From: a virus
DNA: 40,861 bases
Virus record (IMG/VR): IMGVR_UViG_3300030943_000062
Location: 1 to 40,861 of that record
Strand: one strand, 5' to 3'
The notes under the pieces are model-generated. The model was not told the origin of the DNA, did not search any database, and saw nothing but the letters and a program-made list of their open reading frames with translations. Positions 30,303 through 39,100 of this stretch are shown piece after piece. Within the stretch, counting starts at the first letter, position 1. Every line of letters starts with the position of its first letter. The position numbers and the translations under genes were made by a program.

Positions 30303-31103
30303 ATGCAGACATTCGACAAGGTCGTCAGAGCCACTGCTCGAACGATCGCTGAACACTCACCGACGATTCTGACCGCTATGGGCGTCGCCGGGGTGTTCAC
30401 TACCGCGGTGCTCGCTGTCAAAGCGACACCCGCAGCCATGCGCGATGTCGACAAGGCGAACGCAGAGATCTACAAGAAGCAACTCCATGACGGTTTCGCC
30501 GAGGGCGAACAGCTCCGTCAGCTCACCAAGTGGGAGATCGTCAAGCTGACCTGGAAGCGCTATATTCCAGCAGCGACGATGGGCCTCTCCACGGCCGGGG
30601 CAATCGTCGGAGTGAACTCGATTCACAGTCGTCGCAACGCCGCTCTTGCGAGCATCTACAGCCTCACTGATACCGCCCTGCGCGAGTACCAGGAAAAGGC
30701 CGTTGATATCCTCGGAGAGAAGGGCGAGGCAAAGCTCAGGGACGCCTTGGAAGAGGACCGCCTTGCGAAGAACCCCGTCACCAACTCCGAGGTCGTCATC
30801 ACCGGCAACGGCGAGATGCTCTGCTACGAGACGCTCACAGGACGATATTTCATGTCCGATATCGAGTCGCTCAGGCAGGCCCAGAACGACGTCAACGCGT
30901 CGATCATCAACCACATGTACGCATCCCAGAACGACTTCTACGAAGCCATCAACCTCCACCAGACGGAGTACGGCGACGAGTTGGGCTGGGAGATCGGCAA
31001 CCTCATCGAACTCGAGTTCACCTCGAAGGTTGCTGACGATGGACGGTTGTGCCTGGTGGTGAGCCACCGGAACCGACCCAAGCCGAACTACTACAAGAAC
31101 TGA
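30303..31103 (+). CDS. Two-helix membrane protein, DUF6353-like
   Basis: The gene encodes 266 residues. The N-terminus (AEHSPTILTAMGVAGVFTTAVLAVKATPAAM by sections) is a membrane helix; a second helix lies near YIPAATMGLSTAGAIVGVNSI, followed by RRNAALASIYSL. The soluble C-terminal domain has MLCYETLTGRYFMSDIESL and DELGWEIGN. The plan is shared with 33891, so the two are probably paralogues. I assign a DUF6353-like family with moderate confidence; its function is unknown. Expression may be controlled by the structured leader. Confidence 0.7.
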   Translation: MQTFDKVVRATARTIAEHSPTILTAMGVAGVFTTAVLAVKATPAAMRDVDKANAEIYKKQLHDGFAEGEQLRQLTKWEIVKLTWKRYIPAATMGLSTAGAIVGVNSIHSRRNAALASIYSLTDTALREYQEKAVDILGEKGEAKLRDALEEDRLAKNPVTNSEVVITGNGEMLCYETLTGRYFMSDIESLRQAQNDVNASIINHMYASQNDFYEAINLHQTEYGDELGWEIGNLIELEFTSKVADDGRLCLVVSHRNRPKPNYYKN

Positions 31104-31120
31104 CAACGAAAGGCTTCCCC

Positions 31121-31369
31121 ATGCACTTCGATGCGCCAAGTTGGACAAACGCCGGGGTGGTTATCCTCATTCTGGCCTGCACAGTAGCTATCGCCTGTCT
31201 CGTGATCACGGTCGGACGATGGCTCGCTCTTCCTCGATGCCCGGATTGCTGGGTGAAGATCAAAGACCCGACGTTGTACCGACTCATCCAGGTCGCTTTG
31301 GATGGGAAGACCACTTACACCGTCCAGATCTGCAAGAGTTGTTTCACAAAAAGGGTTGTCCGTCGGTAG
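31121..31369 (+). CDS. Membrane-anchored zinc-ribbon-like protein
   Basis: The gene encodes 82 residues from ATG 31121. One membrane helix (AGVVILILACTVAIACLVITVG) is followed by CPDC and CKSC about 35 residues apart, a four-cysteine zinc-ribbon arrangement, and a basic end (TKRVVRR). Ribosome site GAAAGG is ten bases upstream. Promoter P7 begins three bases after its stop. Function is unknown. Confidence 0.68.
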   Translation: MHFDAPSWTNAGVVILILACTVAIACLVITVGRWLALPRCPDCWVKIKDPTLYRLIQVALDGKTTYTVQICKSCFTKRVVRR

Positions 31370-31371
31370 GG

Positions 31372-31400
31372 TCGCGTAAAAAACGAGCCCTATAGTGAGA
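31372..31400 (+). promoter_or_regulatory. Phage promoter P7
   Basis: TCGCG (31372-31376), 14 bases, TATAGTGAGA (31391-31400), a full match. The next ATG is 119 bases beyond TATAGT, much further than in P1-P6, because a structured leader intervenes. Confidence 0.75.
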
Positions 31401-31490
31401 ACCCCTTCCCCCACAACCACCTCAACGTAACGAGAGCTTGGGGGAGCTCGGTAGAGAGCCTTTGCTTAATTGCAAGGGCTTTCTATTTTC
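31401..31490 (+). ncRNA. Putative short RNA or attenuator leader
   Basis: Starting just after P7, TCCCCC (31407-31412) can pair with GGGGGA (31440-31445). The RNA ends with a strong hairpin, GAGAGCCTTTGC (31454-31465) with GCAAGGGCTTTC (31472-31483), loop TTAATT, then TATTTTC. No convincing ORF lies inside. It is either an approximately 85-base small RNA or an attenuator controlling the 31516 gene. Confidence 0.55.
31454..31490 (+). terminator. Intrinsic terminator or attenuator T7
   Basis: A 12-pair stem with two G-T pairs, a 6-base loop and a TATTTTC tract lies between promoter P7 and the gene it would serve, so it must be passed for the 31516 gene to be expressed from P7. Confidence 0.75.
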
Positions 31491-31515
31491 AACTACCATC
31501 TCCGGAAAGGGAGAA

Positions 31516-31854
31516 ATGAAGAAGCTCGAATTTCTTGTCCAGGACGATCACGACACCATCGTTCCGAACTACCCCTGTGGGTTCAAGGACAAGACGGTCC
31601 AGGTCTCGTACCACGGTGCGAACTGGGCAACTTGGAAGTTGACCGACATGGCTCAGAAGCACGCTGAGTCCTGCGCCAACTGCAAGTTCCACCTCAACGA
31701 CATCACGGGCATCTTCGCGGCTATGGCCGAGTCGATGAAGGGCCTGGGCGAGGCGGCGAAGAAGGCAGGGGATCAGATGGCCGACTACCTGGTTGCTCAT
31801 ATTCTCGGAGGAACCCCCATCGACGAAGAACTCAAGGAAGAGGTACTGGTGTGA
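31516..31854 (+). CDS. Hypothetical protein with CxxC
   Basis: The gene encodes 112 residues from ATG 31516 (GGAAAGGGAG upstream); the open frame continues upstream only through the leader hairpin. The N-terminal half (KKLEFLVQDDHDTIVPN, VSYHGANWATW) looks beta-rich and has CANC plus nearby histidines that could bind metal. The C-terminal half is a long helix (GIFAAMAESMKGLGEAAKKAG). Function is unknown. Confidence 0.65.
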   Translation: MKKLEFLVQDDHDTIVPNYPCGFKDKTVQVSYHGANWATWKLTDMAQKHAESCANCKFHLNDITGIFAAMAESMKGLGEAAKKAGDQMADYLVAHILGGTPIDEELKEEVLV

Positions 31855-32018
31855 ACAACGAAGGAGCGGGTCTCGTCACCCCCAAGCAGATGGCCTCGGT
31901 CATCCAGACGCTCAACAGCTTTCCCGACCCGGCACGTAAGAACCGCGCCCAGCGCCGTAAGAACGTGAAGGGCACCGCCATCCGCAAGTCCGCATCATCG
32001 CGCAAGATCGCGCGCTAA
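31851..32018 (+). CDS. Small very basic protein
   Basis: The gene encodes 55 residues from GTG 31851, overlapping the previous TGA. The C-terminal half is Arg/Lys-rich (RKNRAQRRKNVKGTAIRK), consistent with nucleic-acid binding. No family is recognised. Coupling to the previous gene supports expression. Confidence 0.6.
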   Translation: MNNEGAGLVTPKQMASVIQTLNSFPDPARKNRAQRRKNVKGTAIRKSASSRKIAR

Positions 32019-32037
32019 CCACAAGGAGAACTACAGC

Positions 32038-32619
32038 ATGCTCAAGAAGGACATCACGTTCAAGGACTTCAACGGTCAGACCCGTACGGAGTCCTTCTAC
32101 TTCAACCTCAAGAACTCGGACCTCCTGAAGATGGAGCTCTCCGAGGCCGGCGGTTTCGCGGACCGGGTCAACCGGATCATCTCGGAGCAGAACCAGAAGA
32201 AGCTCTTCAAGGCGTTCGAGGGCTTCGTCCTGGCCTCCTACGGCGAGAAGTCGCCTGACGGTCGCGAACACCTGAAGTCGAAGTCGATCACCCGCAAGTT
32301 CACGTCCACCAACGCCTACTCGACCCTGCTCATGGAGCTCGCATTCGACGCCGAAGCCGGCGCGGAGTTCATCAACGGGATCGTGACCAAGGAGCAGCTC
32401 GCCGAGGTCAAGGAGATGGTCGTGAAGATGCAGGCGCAGGCGGCCGCGAACAACACGAACCCGAACCAGGCACCGCTGGTGGAGGTCGGTCAGATCCGCG
32501 AGCTCAGCCTCAACACCACGCCAAACGTCTTCGCCCAGACGGTGAAGGACGGCTTCATCGAGCCGGCAGAACCCGGCGTCGGCGGAAACCCCGGAGGCTC
32601 GCGCTTCCTCGGCGAGTAG
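32038..32619 (+). CDS. Conserved phage protein, tail-chaperone-like
   Basis: The gene encodes 193 residues with AAGGAGAAC upstream of the ATG. It starts MLKKDITFKDFNGQTRTESF, with FNLKNSDLLKMELSEAGG, FVLASYGEKSPDGR and LLMELAFDAEAGAEFINGI, a pattern I recall from a widespread phage family that resembles tail assembly chaperones. The C-terminus is Asn/Pro/Gly-rich and probably flexible. It lies 12 kb from the tail genes, which is odd for a chaperone. Confidence 0.6.
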   Translation: MLKKDITFKDFNGQTRTESFYFNLKNSDLLKMELSEAGGFADRVNRIISEQNQKKLFKAFEGFVLASYGEKSPDGREHLKSKSITRKFTSTNAYSTLLMELAFDAEAGAEFINGIVTKEQLAEVKEMVVKMQAQAAANNTNPNQAPLVEVGQIRELSLNTTPNVFAQTVKDGFIEPAEPGVGGNPGGSRFLGE

Positions 32620-32737
32620 TACCCACGGGTTCCTGTGCAGGTAGAAGTAGTTACAGGACGCAAGTGAGCGATATAGAGCCTCTCGCTAACAGCCCACCAC
32701 ACGCAGTACAACCATATCCTCTTGAAAGGGAACAGAC

Positions 32738-33091
32738 ATGAACGCATTCCGCATCGCCAAATGGATCGTCAGCGCCGCTGCTGGCTATGGCGCATCCAAG
32801 ATCGTTGACAACATCGTCACCGCCACCACGCCCGAGGTCCTGACCAAGTTCGACAAGGTCGTCATCAAGATCGGCGCATGGACCGTCGGCGCCATCGTCG
32901 CTGGTGCGGCGGACGAGTACGTCTCTGACATCTTCGAGTCGGTCGAGGGCATTTTCACCGGCGCCAAGAAGGTCGTGACGCAGACCATCATCGAGCACGC
33001 CGAACAGGTCGATCCCATCAAGGACGACGGCGGCCCCATCGATCCCGGCATCGAGGACATCGCCCCCAAGGGCAACCCCGATCAGAACTGA
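32738..33091 (+). CDS. Membrane-associated protein of unknown function
   Basis: The gene encodes 117 residues with CTTGAAAGGGAAC upstream. Two moderately hydrophobic stretches (IVSAAAGYGASKIV and IGAWTVGAIVAGAADEYV) suggest membrane association, and the C-terminus is acidic and Pro/Gly-rich. The 118 bases before it hold small palindromes (ACCCACGGGT, CCTGTGCAGG) but no TCGCG-N14-TATAGT copy. Function is unknown. Confidence 0.65.
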   Translation: MNAFRIAKWIVSAAAGYGASKIVDNIVTATTPEVLTKFDKVVIKIGAWTVGAIVAGAADEYVSDIFESVEGIFTGAKKVVTQTIIEHAEQVDPIKDDGGPIDPGIEDIAPKGNPDQN

Positions 33092-33103
33092 GCAGAGGAC
33101 AAC

Positions 33104-33748
33104 ATGGCTGAAGTCAAGGGAGTGCCGAACTATCCCGGCAACTCCAAGGCGGAGACGCGTCAGGCTGCATTGCCTGAAGTCCCCGTTCCGAATGAACGCA
33201 AGGTCGAGAAGGTGATCGAAGGTGAGGTGATCCAGCGCAAGAAGCCGCTGGGTCGTCGCATCGCGGACACCTTCACCGGAGACACGATGCATGACGTTGG
33301 GGACTACATCCTCTTCGAGGTCATCATCCCGGCGGCCAAGGATCTCTTCTTCGAGGCGATCAAGGAGGGCTTGCAGCGTCGGTTGTGGGGAGACTCACGG
33401 CCTTCTCGGAGCACCTCCAACAATCGCTCCACCACGCTCAGGACGAACTACAACAAGATGTCGGCGGTCGTCAAGAACGACATGAGCTACAAGGCTCGAG
33501 CGACGCACAACTTCGATGAGATCGTCCTCGCTTCCCTCGGGGAGGCAGAAGAGGTCATCGACAACATGAGCACTCTCATCCGTGATTTCGACGTGGTGAG
33601 CGTGTCCGATGTCCTCACGATGGTCGGCGTCACGCCGGCCTTCACGGACGTCAAGTGGGGCTGGGACGATATTCGTGGGGCGCGCGTCAAGCGTCTCTCG
33701 AGCGACCAGTACCTTCTCGATCTTCCGAGGCCCATTCCGCTCGACTAG
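33104..33748 (+). CDS. Conserved phage protein of unknown function
   Basis: The gene encodes 214 residues: a polar start (NERKVEKVIEGEVIQRKKPLG by sections), DVGDYILFEVIIPAAKDLFF, EAIKEGLQRRLWGD, a Ser/Thr/Asn-rich linker, and a C-terminal domain with NFDEIVLASLGEAEEVIDNM. I recall the same plan from gut phages, always near replication genes, but no function. The hydrophobic helix before LWGD may dock it to a partner or membrane. Confidence 0.7.
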   Translation: MAEVKGVPNYPGNSKAETRQAALPEVPVPNERKVEKVIEGEVIQRKKPLGRRIADTFTGDTMHDVGDYILFEVIIPAAKDLFFEAIKEGLQRRLWGDSRPSRSTSNNRSTTLRTNYNKMSAVVKNDMSYKARATHNFDEIVLASLGEAEEVIDNMSTLIRDFDVVSVSDVLTMVGVTPAFTDVKWGWDDIRGARVKRLSSDQYLLDLPRPIPLD

Positions 33749-33757
33749 GAGATATTC

Positions 33758-33889
33758 ATGAAGGTCAGTCAGATGCGAGAGTACTTGAAAGGGCGCTTCT
33801 CGCCGCAGTTCAATGCCAAGTTGGACAAGATGCCTGACGACCAAGTCATGGCTATCTACTACCGCACGATCAACAAGAAAGAGAAGTGA
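33758..33889 (+). CDS. Small basic protein of unknown function
   Basis: The gene encodes 43 residues (MKVSQMREYLKGRFSPQFNA, ending YYRTINKKEK). AGGAG lies upstream of the ATG and the stop is one base before the next ATG. It is helical and basic. Small size, correct spacing and position in a tight operon support it; no function is suggested. Confidence 0.6.
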   Translation: MKVSQMREYLKGRFSPQFNAKLDKMPDDQVMAIYYRTINKKEK

Positions 33890-33890
33890 C

Positions 33891-34829
33891 ATGCACAACG
33901 CAATCGCACCAGCCATTGAGCTGGCAAAGCGCCAGGGAAACCGCGCGCTCTTCTTTGCCAAGAAGTACAGCCCGGAGATCCTGACCGGGACCGGGATCGT
34001 CGCAGGTGTCGTGGCCGGCTTCATGGGCGCCAAGGCGACGCTCAAGCTCGAAGCCCTCGTCGCGGACCTCGAGATGGCCCTGGAACAGCACCGTCAGCTC
34101 CGCTTCCACACCACCGAAGAGCAGTACACGCGCATGGCGTATATCCGGGACATCACCGGTGACTACGCGATCGCCACAGCGAAGATCGCCAAGAACTACG
34201 CTCCGACCATCACCATGGCGTCGGCAGCAACGGTCTGCATCCTCGGTGCACACGGCATCATGAAGCGCCGGACGGTCACCGTCATCGCCGCCTACGAGGC
34301 CCTCGAGCGGGTCTACAACGGCTACCGCGAGCGGGTCATCGAGGAGTTCGGTGAGGAGAAGGATCGGGACTACCGCCTGGGCATCCGGGACGGCAAGACC
34401 CATATCCTCACGAACGACGAGACGGGCGTGAAGCACAAGGTCACCGAGGCGACCATCGACCCGACGGTTCCTTCGCAGTATGCACGGTTCTTCGACGAGC
34501 AGTCGGCGGACTTCAACAAGCGCACTGAGGACAACCTGACGTTCCTGAACGCGCAGCAGCGGTTCGCCAACTACCGGTTGAACCGGGATGGCTTCCTGTT
34601 CCTGAACGACGTGTACGACATGCTCGGTCTGCCCAAGACGGCTGCCGGCCAGGTCGTGGGGTGGCTCTCCGACAAGCACGACGAGTTCAACGATCAGCCG
34701 GCCGACCACTTCGTCGACTTCGGGATCTACGACCCGCGGGACACGAAGAGCCGTCAGTTCGTCAACGGGAACGAGAAGTACATCCTTCTCGACTTCAACC
34801 CGGACGGCCTGATCTGGGATCGGATCTGA
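33891..34829 (+). CDS. Two-helix membrane protein, DUF6353-like paralogue
   Basis: The gene encodes 312 residues. It repeats the plan of the 30303 protein: SPEILTGTGIVAGVVAGFMGAKAT by sections, then YAPTITMASAATVCILGAHGIMKRR and a Tyr-rich helix (YEALERVYNGYRERV). The soluble C-terminal domain has NRDGFLFLNDVYDMLGL and FDFG-like FVDFGIYD. The domain is larger than in 30303. The pair may form one membrane complex. Function is unknown. Confidence 0.7.
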   Translation: MHNAIAPAIELAKRQGNRALFFAKKYSPEILTGTGIVAGVVAGFMGAKATLKLEALVADLEMALEQHRQLRFHTTEEQYTRMAYIRDITGDYAIATAKIAKNYAPTITMASAATVCILGAHGIMKRRTVTVIAAYEALERVYNGYRERVIEEFGEEKDRDYRLGIRDGKTHILTNDETGVKHKVTEATIDPTVPSQYARFFDEQSADFNKRTEDNLTFLNAQQRFANYRLNRDGFLFLNDVYDMLGLPKTAAGQVVGWLSDKHDEFNDQPADHFVDFGIYDPRDTKSRQFVNGNEKYILLDFNPDGLIWDRI

Positions 34830-34830
34830 C

Positions 34831-35520
34831 ATGAACAACGCGATCAAGTTCATTTCCGTGGGAGTGGGTGGTCTCGCCGTCGGCGCGGCCGCCTCTTTCT
34901 TCGTCACCAAGAAGGTCCTCTCGGCGCAGTACGAGGCGATCCTCGACGAGGAGGTCAAGAAGGTCAAGGAGTACTACAGCGTCAAGCGCGACGCTCTCCT
35001 GAAGACCGGCGACTTTGAGACCCCTGAGAAGGCTGCAGCGGCTCTCAAGCTTACCGACCTGGTCAACCGATATTCCACCACTTCGGTCGTGGAAGACGAG
35101 GAAGGCCTCACCCTCAAGGTGACGGTCAACGGGCGTGAGCCCAACCCGAACGATGAGGATGAAGACGAGGATGACGGGCCGTTCGACCCCGAGTCCCCCT
35201 ACATCATCACCGAGGAGGACTACGCGGAGACGCACCTGGAGTACGACAAGCAGGTCTTGACGTACTACGAGGGCGATGACGTGCTTACTGAGGAGGGGGA
35301 CGGTACGGTCGATGAGGTCAACTCGTTGGTCGGGATCGACTCCCTCACCAAGTTCGGCAAGAAGTCCGGGGACAAGAACGTCGTCTACGTCCGGAACCGC
35401 CGGCTCGCAGTCGACTTCGAGATCGTCCGCAAGGAAGCTGCATATACGCAGGTTGTCCTCGGCATGAAGCCGACCAAGGCCCAGAAGCGTGCAGCCAAGC
35501 TCCTCGAAGACGGCGAGTGA
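34831..35520 (+). CDS. Membrane-anchored acidic protein
   Basis: The gene encodes 229 residues. An N-terminal Gly/Ala helix (FISVGVGGLAVGAAASFFV) is followed by a coiled-coil-like segment (YEAILDEEVKKVKEYYSVK), an acidic run (DEDEDEDDG), and a conserved-looking domain (PYIITEEDYAETHLEYDKQV, VLTYYEGDDVL, GDKNVVYVRNRRLAVDFEIV by sections). It follows the DUF6353-like gene by one base and is usually found with it in related phages, as I recall. Function is unknown. Confidence 0.7.
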   Translation: MNNAIKFISVGVGGLAVGAAASFFVTKKVLSAQYEAILDEEVKKVKEYYSVKRDALLKTGDFETPEKAAAALKLTDLVNRYSTTSVVEDEEGLTLKVTVNGREPNPNDEDEDEDDGPFDPESPYIITEEDYAETHLEYDKQVLTYYEGDDVLTEEGDGTVDEVNSLVGIDSLTKFGKKSGDKNVVYVRNRRLAVDFEIVRKEAAYTQVVLGMKPTKAQKRAAKLLEDGE

Positions 35521-36092
35521 CTGGAGGAGAACCTCTAGACGAACGATATTTCGCCTGGCTCTATGCGCAGATCGGATCGATTAAGAACCGAAACCCTGCG
35601 AAGAGCCATTGGCTTCTGGCCAAGCAGCTCTACAGCAAGGAGTTCTTGTTCTATATTCCGAACGACGACAATCGTGCGGAAGATGGCAAGTTCCTTCGTG
35701 AGGAGTTCCTGAACGAGAATCCTGAGGATTGCACAGGGACAGTCGAGGCCTGGTTAGACCTTGGCTGTTCCTTCCTCGAGATGCTGATTGCTGTCTCTCG
35801 TCGAGCGTCTTTCGAGGCGCCCGAGGAGGGCAACAACACACCGGGAGACTGGTTCTGGCGAATCATGAGAAACCTCGACCTGGATTGGTACACCGACAAG
35901 GTTCGGATACCAAACCGGGAAGGGGCTATCGACCACGTTCTAGAGGCGGTGATGACCCGCACGTACCATGCTGACGGTTCTGGCGGGATGTTCCCGTTGA
36001 TGGACCCGACGAGCGACCAACGCACAACTGAGATCTGGTACCAGATGGCTGCATATCTGATAGAGAATCAAGACGCAGACCTGCTGTCCTAA
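35517..36092 (+). CDS. Conserved phage protein of unknown function
   Basis: The gene encodes 191 residues from GTG 35517, overlapping the previous TGA. Key stretches are LDERYFAWLYAQIGS, FYIPNDDNRAEDGKFLREEF and GDWFWRIMRNLDLDWY. The aromatic, acidic composition and the NDDNR-x2-DG motif look conserved but match no enzyme I know. It lies immediately before the replication protein gene. Confidence 0.7.
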   Translation: MTGGEPLDERYFAWLYAQIGSIKNRNPAKSHWLLAKQLYSKEFLFYIPNDDNRAEDGKFLREEFLNENPEDCTGTVEAWLDLGCSFLEMLIAVSRRASFEAPEEGNNTPGDWFWRIMRNLDLDWYTDKVRIPNREGAIDHVLEAVMTRTYHADGSGGMFPLMDPTSDQRTTEIWYQMAAYLIENQDADLLS

Positions 36093-36113
36093 CCAAGCGC
36101 CAAAGGAGGTGTA

Positions 36114-39100
36114 ATGGATTTCTACAAAATACGTGAAGAGAGCTTGAAGGACGGCAGCCTTAAGGTTTACCCAGGATTCAAGATCGTTAGGTCCAAGGAT
36201 CTGATGGTCTTGGGAAAATCCTGCTTTGCCATCTGGGATGAAGGGAAGGGTCTTTGGTCCACTGACGAGTACGACGTCGCAAGGCTTGTGGATGCAGAGA
36301 TGACGGCATATGTCGAGAAGCGCAAGGAGACCTTCCAAGGTCACATCAAACCCCACATGATGGGGAACTTCGACAGCAACAGCTGGAAGGACTTCAGGAA
36401 CTTTCTGAAGCACCTGTCAGACTCGTACACGCCGTTGGACGACAAACTCACCTTCGCCAACACGGAGGTGAAGAAGTCAGACCACGTGACTCGTAGGCTT
36501 CCATATTCCCTGGAGGCGGGCGAATGCCCTGCATACGAGGAACTAGCGTCAACGCTGTACTCCCCTGAGGAGCGAGCGAAGTTTGAGTGGGCAATCGGAG
36601 CCGTCATCTCCGGCGATGCGAAGCATATTCAGAAGTTCCTTGTGTTCTACGGCAAGGGCGGTACGGGTAAGTCGACCATCATGAACATCATCCAGGCACT
36701 GTTCGCAGGGTACTACACGCTGTTCGAGGCGAAAGCCTTGACCGGGACGAACAACGCATTTGCCACGGAATCGTTCAAGGGAAACCCACTGGTAGCCATC
36801 CAACACGATGGTGACCTTTCCAAGATCGAAGACAACACCAAGTTGAACAGCATCATTTCCCATGAAGAGATCGTGATCAACGAGAAGTTCAAGCCGCTGT
36901 ACAACCAGCGGGTGAATTCTTTCCTGTTCATGGGAACGAACAAACCTGTTAGGATCACGGACGCCAAATCCGGCATCATTCGCCGGCTCATCGATGTGCA
37001 CCCAACTGGCAACACGATCGCGGAACGTCGCTATCACGTGCTCATGAATCAGACCAACTTCGAACTGGGCGCTATCGCAGCGCACTGCCTCGAGGTCTAC
37101 CGGCTCATGGGTAGTGACTACTACTCGAGTTATCGTCCAATCGAGATGATGCTCACCACGGATGTCTTCTTCAACTACGTCCAGTCATATTTCGACGTGT
37201 TCAAGATGCAAGACGGCACATCGTTGAAGCAGGCATACGAGATGTACAAGACGTACTGTTCGGAGACGCAAGTGGAGTTCCAACTCCCGCAGTACAAGTT
37301 CCGTGAGGAATTGAAGAACTACTTCGGCAACTTCACCGACAGGGCCCTTGTGGAAGGGGAACGAATGAGGAGTTGGTATTCCGGGTTTCTCACGAGCAGA
37401 TTCACATCAGAAGGGCCGTGCGAACAGGAGGTGTACTCATTGTCCATGGAGGATGAGGTCTCCATATTCGACGGTCTTATGGCAGAGCAGCCAGCGCAAC
37501 TCTCAAAGTGGTCCGACAAGACCCAAAGCGAGGTGCCGTTGGATTACTGGTCTAACTGCAAGACCACACTCTCGGAGATCGACACGAAACAAACGCACTA
37601 CGTCAAGGTTCCCGAGAACCACGTCATCATCGACTTCGATCTAAAGGACGAGAATGGAGAGAAGAGCGCAGAAAAGAACATCGCGGCGGCGAGTGCTTGG
37701 CCGCCTACGTACGCCGAATTCAGCCAGGGTGGCAATGGCGTGCACCTTCACTACGACTACACCGGGGACGTCAACGAACTCAGCCGAGTCTACTCGGAAG
37801 GGATCGAGGTCAAGGTCTTCACAGGAAATAGCTCGCTTCGCCGAAGACTGTCTCGGTGTAACACTACTCCCGTGGCAACGATCAATTCTGGACTACCACT
37901 TAGGGAGAAGAAAGTGCTGAACTTCGACGGCTTCAAGAACGAGCTACAGCTCCGTTCCATCATCATGAAGAACCTCCGAAAGGAGATCCACCCCGGAACC
38001 AAACCGAGCATCGACTTCATCGCGAAGTGTTTGGAAGATGCGTACAACACTCCCGGCCTGCAATACGACGTCACGGACATGCGGCAGCGCATCCTGGCGT
38101 TCGCTGGTCAGAGCACGCACTCTCCTGAGTACTGTGTGAAGCTGGTTCTTGGCATGAAGTTCGTCTCTGAGGTTGCACCCGGCACGCCGGTTACGCCAAC
38201 GGGACATCCGGAGTACTTCGACGCACGCTTGGTGTTCTTCGACACCGAAGTGTTCCCCAACCTGTTCCTCATTTCCTGGAAGTACGAAGGCCCCAACAGC
38301 CAGGTTGTACACATGGTGAACCCGAAACCGAAGGACATCGAGCCTCTGCTCAAGCTCCGGCTGGTCGGCTTCAACAACAGGCGCTACGACAACCACATGG
38401 TCTACGCGGCGTATATGGGGTACAACAACGAGCAGCTGTACCAGCTCAGCAAGAAGATGATCAACGGGAACCACACGGCGATGTTCGGAGAGGCCTACAA
38501 CCTTTCGTACACGGACATCTACGACTTCTCATCGAAGAAGGCAAGTCTCAAGCGCTTCCAGATCGACCTGGGTATTCACCACCAGGAACTGGGATTCGAC
38601 TGGGATCAGCCGGTGCCCGAGGAGAAGTGGCCGCTAGTCATTTCCTACTGCGGTAACGACGTTGTGTCAACCGAAGCGGTGTTCAATGACCGCATCGAGG
38701 ACTTCCAGGCTCGACAGATCCTGGCCGCGCTGAGCGGACTCACCCTCAACAGCACAACGCAGCAACACACCGCGAAGATCATTTTCGGAGACGACCGTAA
38801 GCCTCAGGAGCAGTTCGTGTACACGGACCTCTCCGAAGAATTCCCCGGCTACGTGTACGACTTCGGGAAGAGCACCTACAAGGGGTTCGTGACTGGCGAG
38901 GGTGGATTCGTTCACGCCAAGCCGGGCATGTACACCGACGTCGCTCTGCTGGATATTGCATCCATGCACCCGACAACCATCGAGGTCCTCAACATGTTCG
39001 GGATCTACACGCAGAACTTCTCTGATCTGAAGGCTGCGCGTATCGCGATCAAGCGGGGCAACTTCGAGGAGGCCAAGGGAATGCTTGGTGGCGTGCTCGC

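Noticed and set aside
28950-31400. CCCTATAGTGAG is the reverse complement of the T7 promoter core CTCACTATAGGG.
   Set aside because: The orientation would direct transcription to the minus strand, where there are no genes, and no T7-type polymerase is present. The copy with TATAAT and the fixed TCGCG box explain the motif better.
31425-31495. tRNA-like look (GCTCGGTAGAG and a stem-loop after it).
   Set aside because: No acceptor stem, no T-arm TTCGA and a 6-base loop; the second stem with its T-tract is a terminator.
31438-31515. Upstream extension of the 31516 gene.
   Set aside because: It would run through the leader terminator; GGAAAGGGAG fixes ATG 31516.
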